DNA of 5,502 bases from NCBI GenBank assembly GCA_030635485.1, contig DAOVYS010000194.1, positions 1 through 5,502 on the forward strand. Direction: 5' to 3'. Shown piece by piece: positions 5,034-5,502 of this stretch; within the stretch, counting starts at the first letter, position 1; every line of letters begins with the position of its first letter. A program made the position numbers and the translations under genes. Source of the DNA: Pseudomonadota bacterium. GTDB lineage: Bacteria > Desulfobacterota > Desulfobulbia > Desulfobulbales > DAOVYS01. The notes beneath the pieces were generated by a model. The model made no database searches. It was given only the letters and a program-made list of their open reading frames with translations, and was not told the origin of the DNA.

Positions 5034-5502
5034 ATGGATGATTCCAGGTGGGACGATTCCTCTGTTGCCCATATGAAATTGGCGCTTAAAGAGGCCCGAA
5101 TGGCCGGAAAACGGGGTGAGGTTCCGGTAGGCGCCGTTATCGTGGACCCGGACGGAAATGTCCTTGCCAATAACGGCAATCGGTGCATTGAACTGAATGA
5201 TCCAGGCGGCCATGCCGAGATGCTGGTCATGCGACGGGCAGGCGCCCGGATCGGCAACTATCGCTTGACAGGTTCCACTCTGTATGTAACCTTAGAACCG
5301 TGTGTGATGTGTGCCGGTGCCATGATCCATGCAAGGATACAGCGGCTGATATTCGGGGCGCTTGATCCAAAGGCCGGGGCAATAGTCTCGATGTATCAGA
5401 TCGGCGTTGACCGGAGACTTAATCACACAATTGAGGTTCAGGGCGGTTTGATGGCTGAGCAGAGTTCCCGGCTTCTCAAGGATTTTTTCAAGACCAGAAG
5501 GA
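5034..5502 (+). CDS. tadA: tRNA-specific adenosine deaminase TadA (3' end cut by window edge)
   Basis: TadA deaminates A34 to inosine in the tRNA anticodon wobble position (typically tRNA-Arg(ACG)), in the cytoplasm. The 156 visible residues cover nearly the whole protein (E. coli TadA is 167) and remain open to the window end. The zinc and catalytic motif HAE is at 60-62, with Glu62 as the proton shuttle, and PCVMC at 89-93 supplies the two zinc cysteines. EVPVGAVIV in the N-terminal part, and GALDPKAGA, NHTIEVQGG and LLKDFFKTRR in the C-terminal part, are typical of TadA and separate it from cytidine or guanine deaminases. The residues before HAE are GG where many homologues have TA, which should not affect catalysis. 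The ATG at 5034 follows GGTGGA (5022-5027) with 6-base spacing; an in-frame TTG two codons upstream (5028) is a less likely start. It lies 120 bases after the flavoprotein gene on the same strand. Confidence 0.95.
   Translation, partial: MDDSRWDDSSVAHMKLALKEARMAGKRGEVPVGAVIVDPDGNVLANNGNRCIELNDPGGHAEMLVMRRAGARIGNYRLTGSTLYVTLEPCVMCAGAMIHARIQRLIFGALDPKAGAIVSMYQIGVDRRLNHTIEVQGGLMAEQSSRLLKDFFKTRR

Overview
The window carries five protein genes, one of them cut by the right edge, separated by unusually roomy intergenic DNA that holds palindromes, repeat remnants and decayed coding scraps. The combination of a YceH/UPF0502 protein, a TRAM-type iron-sulfur RNA m5U methyltransferase, a CsgG-like lipoprotein, an atypical thioredoxin-reductase-like flavoprotein and TadA suggests a Gram-negative bacterium. 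The lipobox protein implies an outer membrane. My best guess is an anaerobic Desulfobacterota (Desulfobacterales-like) genome, from gene style and the type of intergenic repeats; no single marker proves it.

Layout: positions 1-560 have no intact gene, only a GC-rich palindrome, an 18-base-period direct repeat, and a short reading frame broken by a stop codon that may be a gene relic. yceH (561-1211, +) converges on a class I SAM-dependent RNA methyltransferase (1394-2533, -), with a 7-bp perfect hairpin between them. A 253-base gap follows, with a 66-base imperfect palindrome and, next to it, what looks like the eroded start of a REP-associated (Y1, RAYT) transposase. Then comes a CsgG-like lipoprotein (2787-3545, -) with a good ribosome binding site and a consensus -10 box. 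The 453-base gap 3546-3998 holds a 106-base MITE-like element with ~20-bp inverted ends, a second hairpin, and an open frame with no start codon that runs into the next gene. A thioredoxin-reductase-like protein (3999-4913, +) and tadA (5034 to the edge, +) complete the window.

The genes do not form an obvious pathway. Two act on RNA (m5U methyltransferase, tRNA A34 deaminase), one is a redox enzyme, one an envelope lipoprotein, and YceH is of uncertain role. I see no defence system, CRISPR array, tRNA or rRNA. The points most worth a second look are the two palindromic elements with the possible RAYT relic, the divergent NAD(P)H-binding region of the flavoprotein, and the sharply lower GC of the methyltransferase gene.
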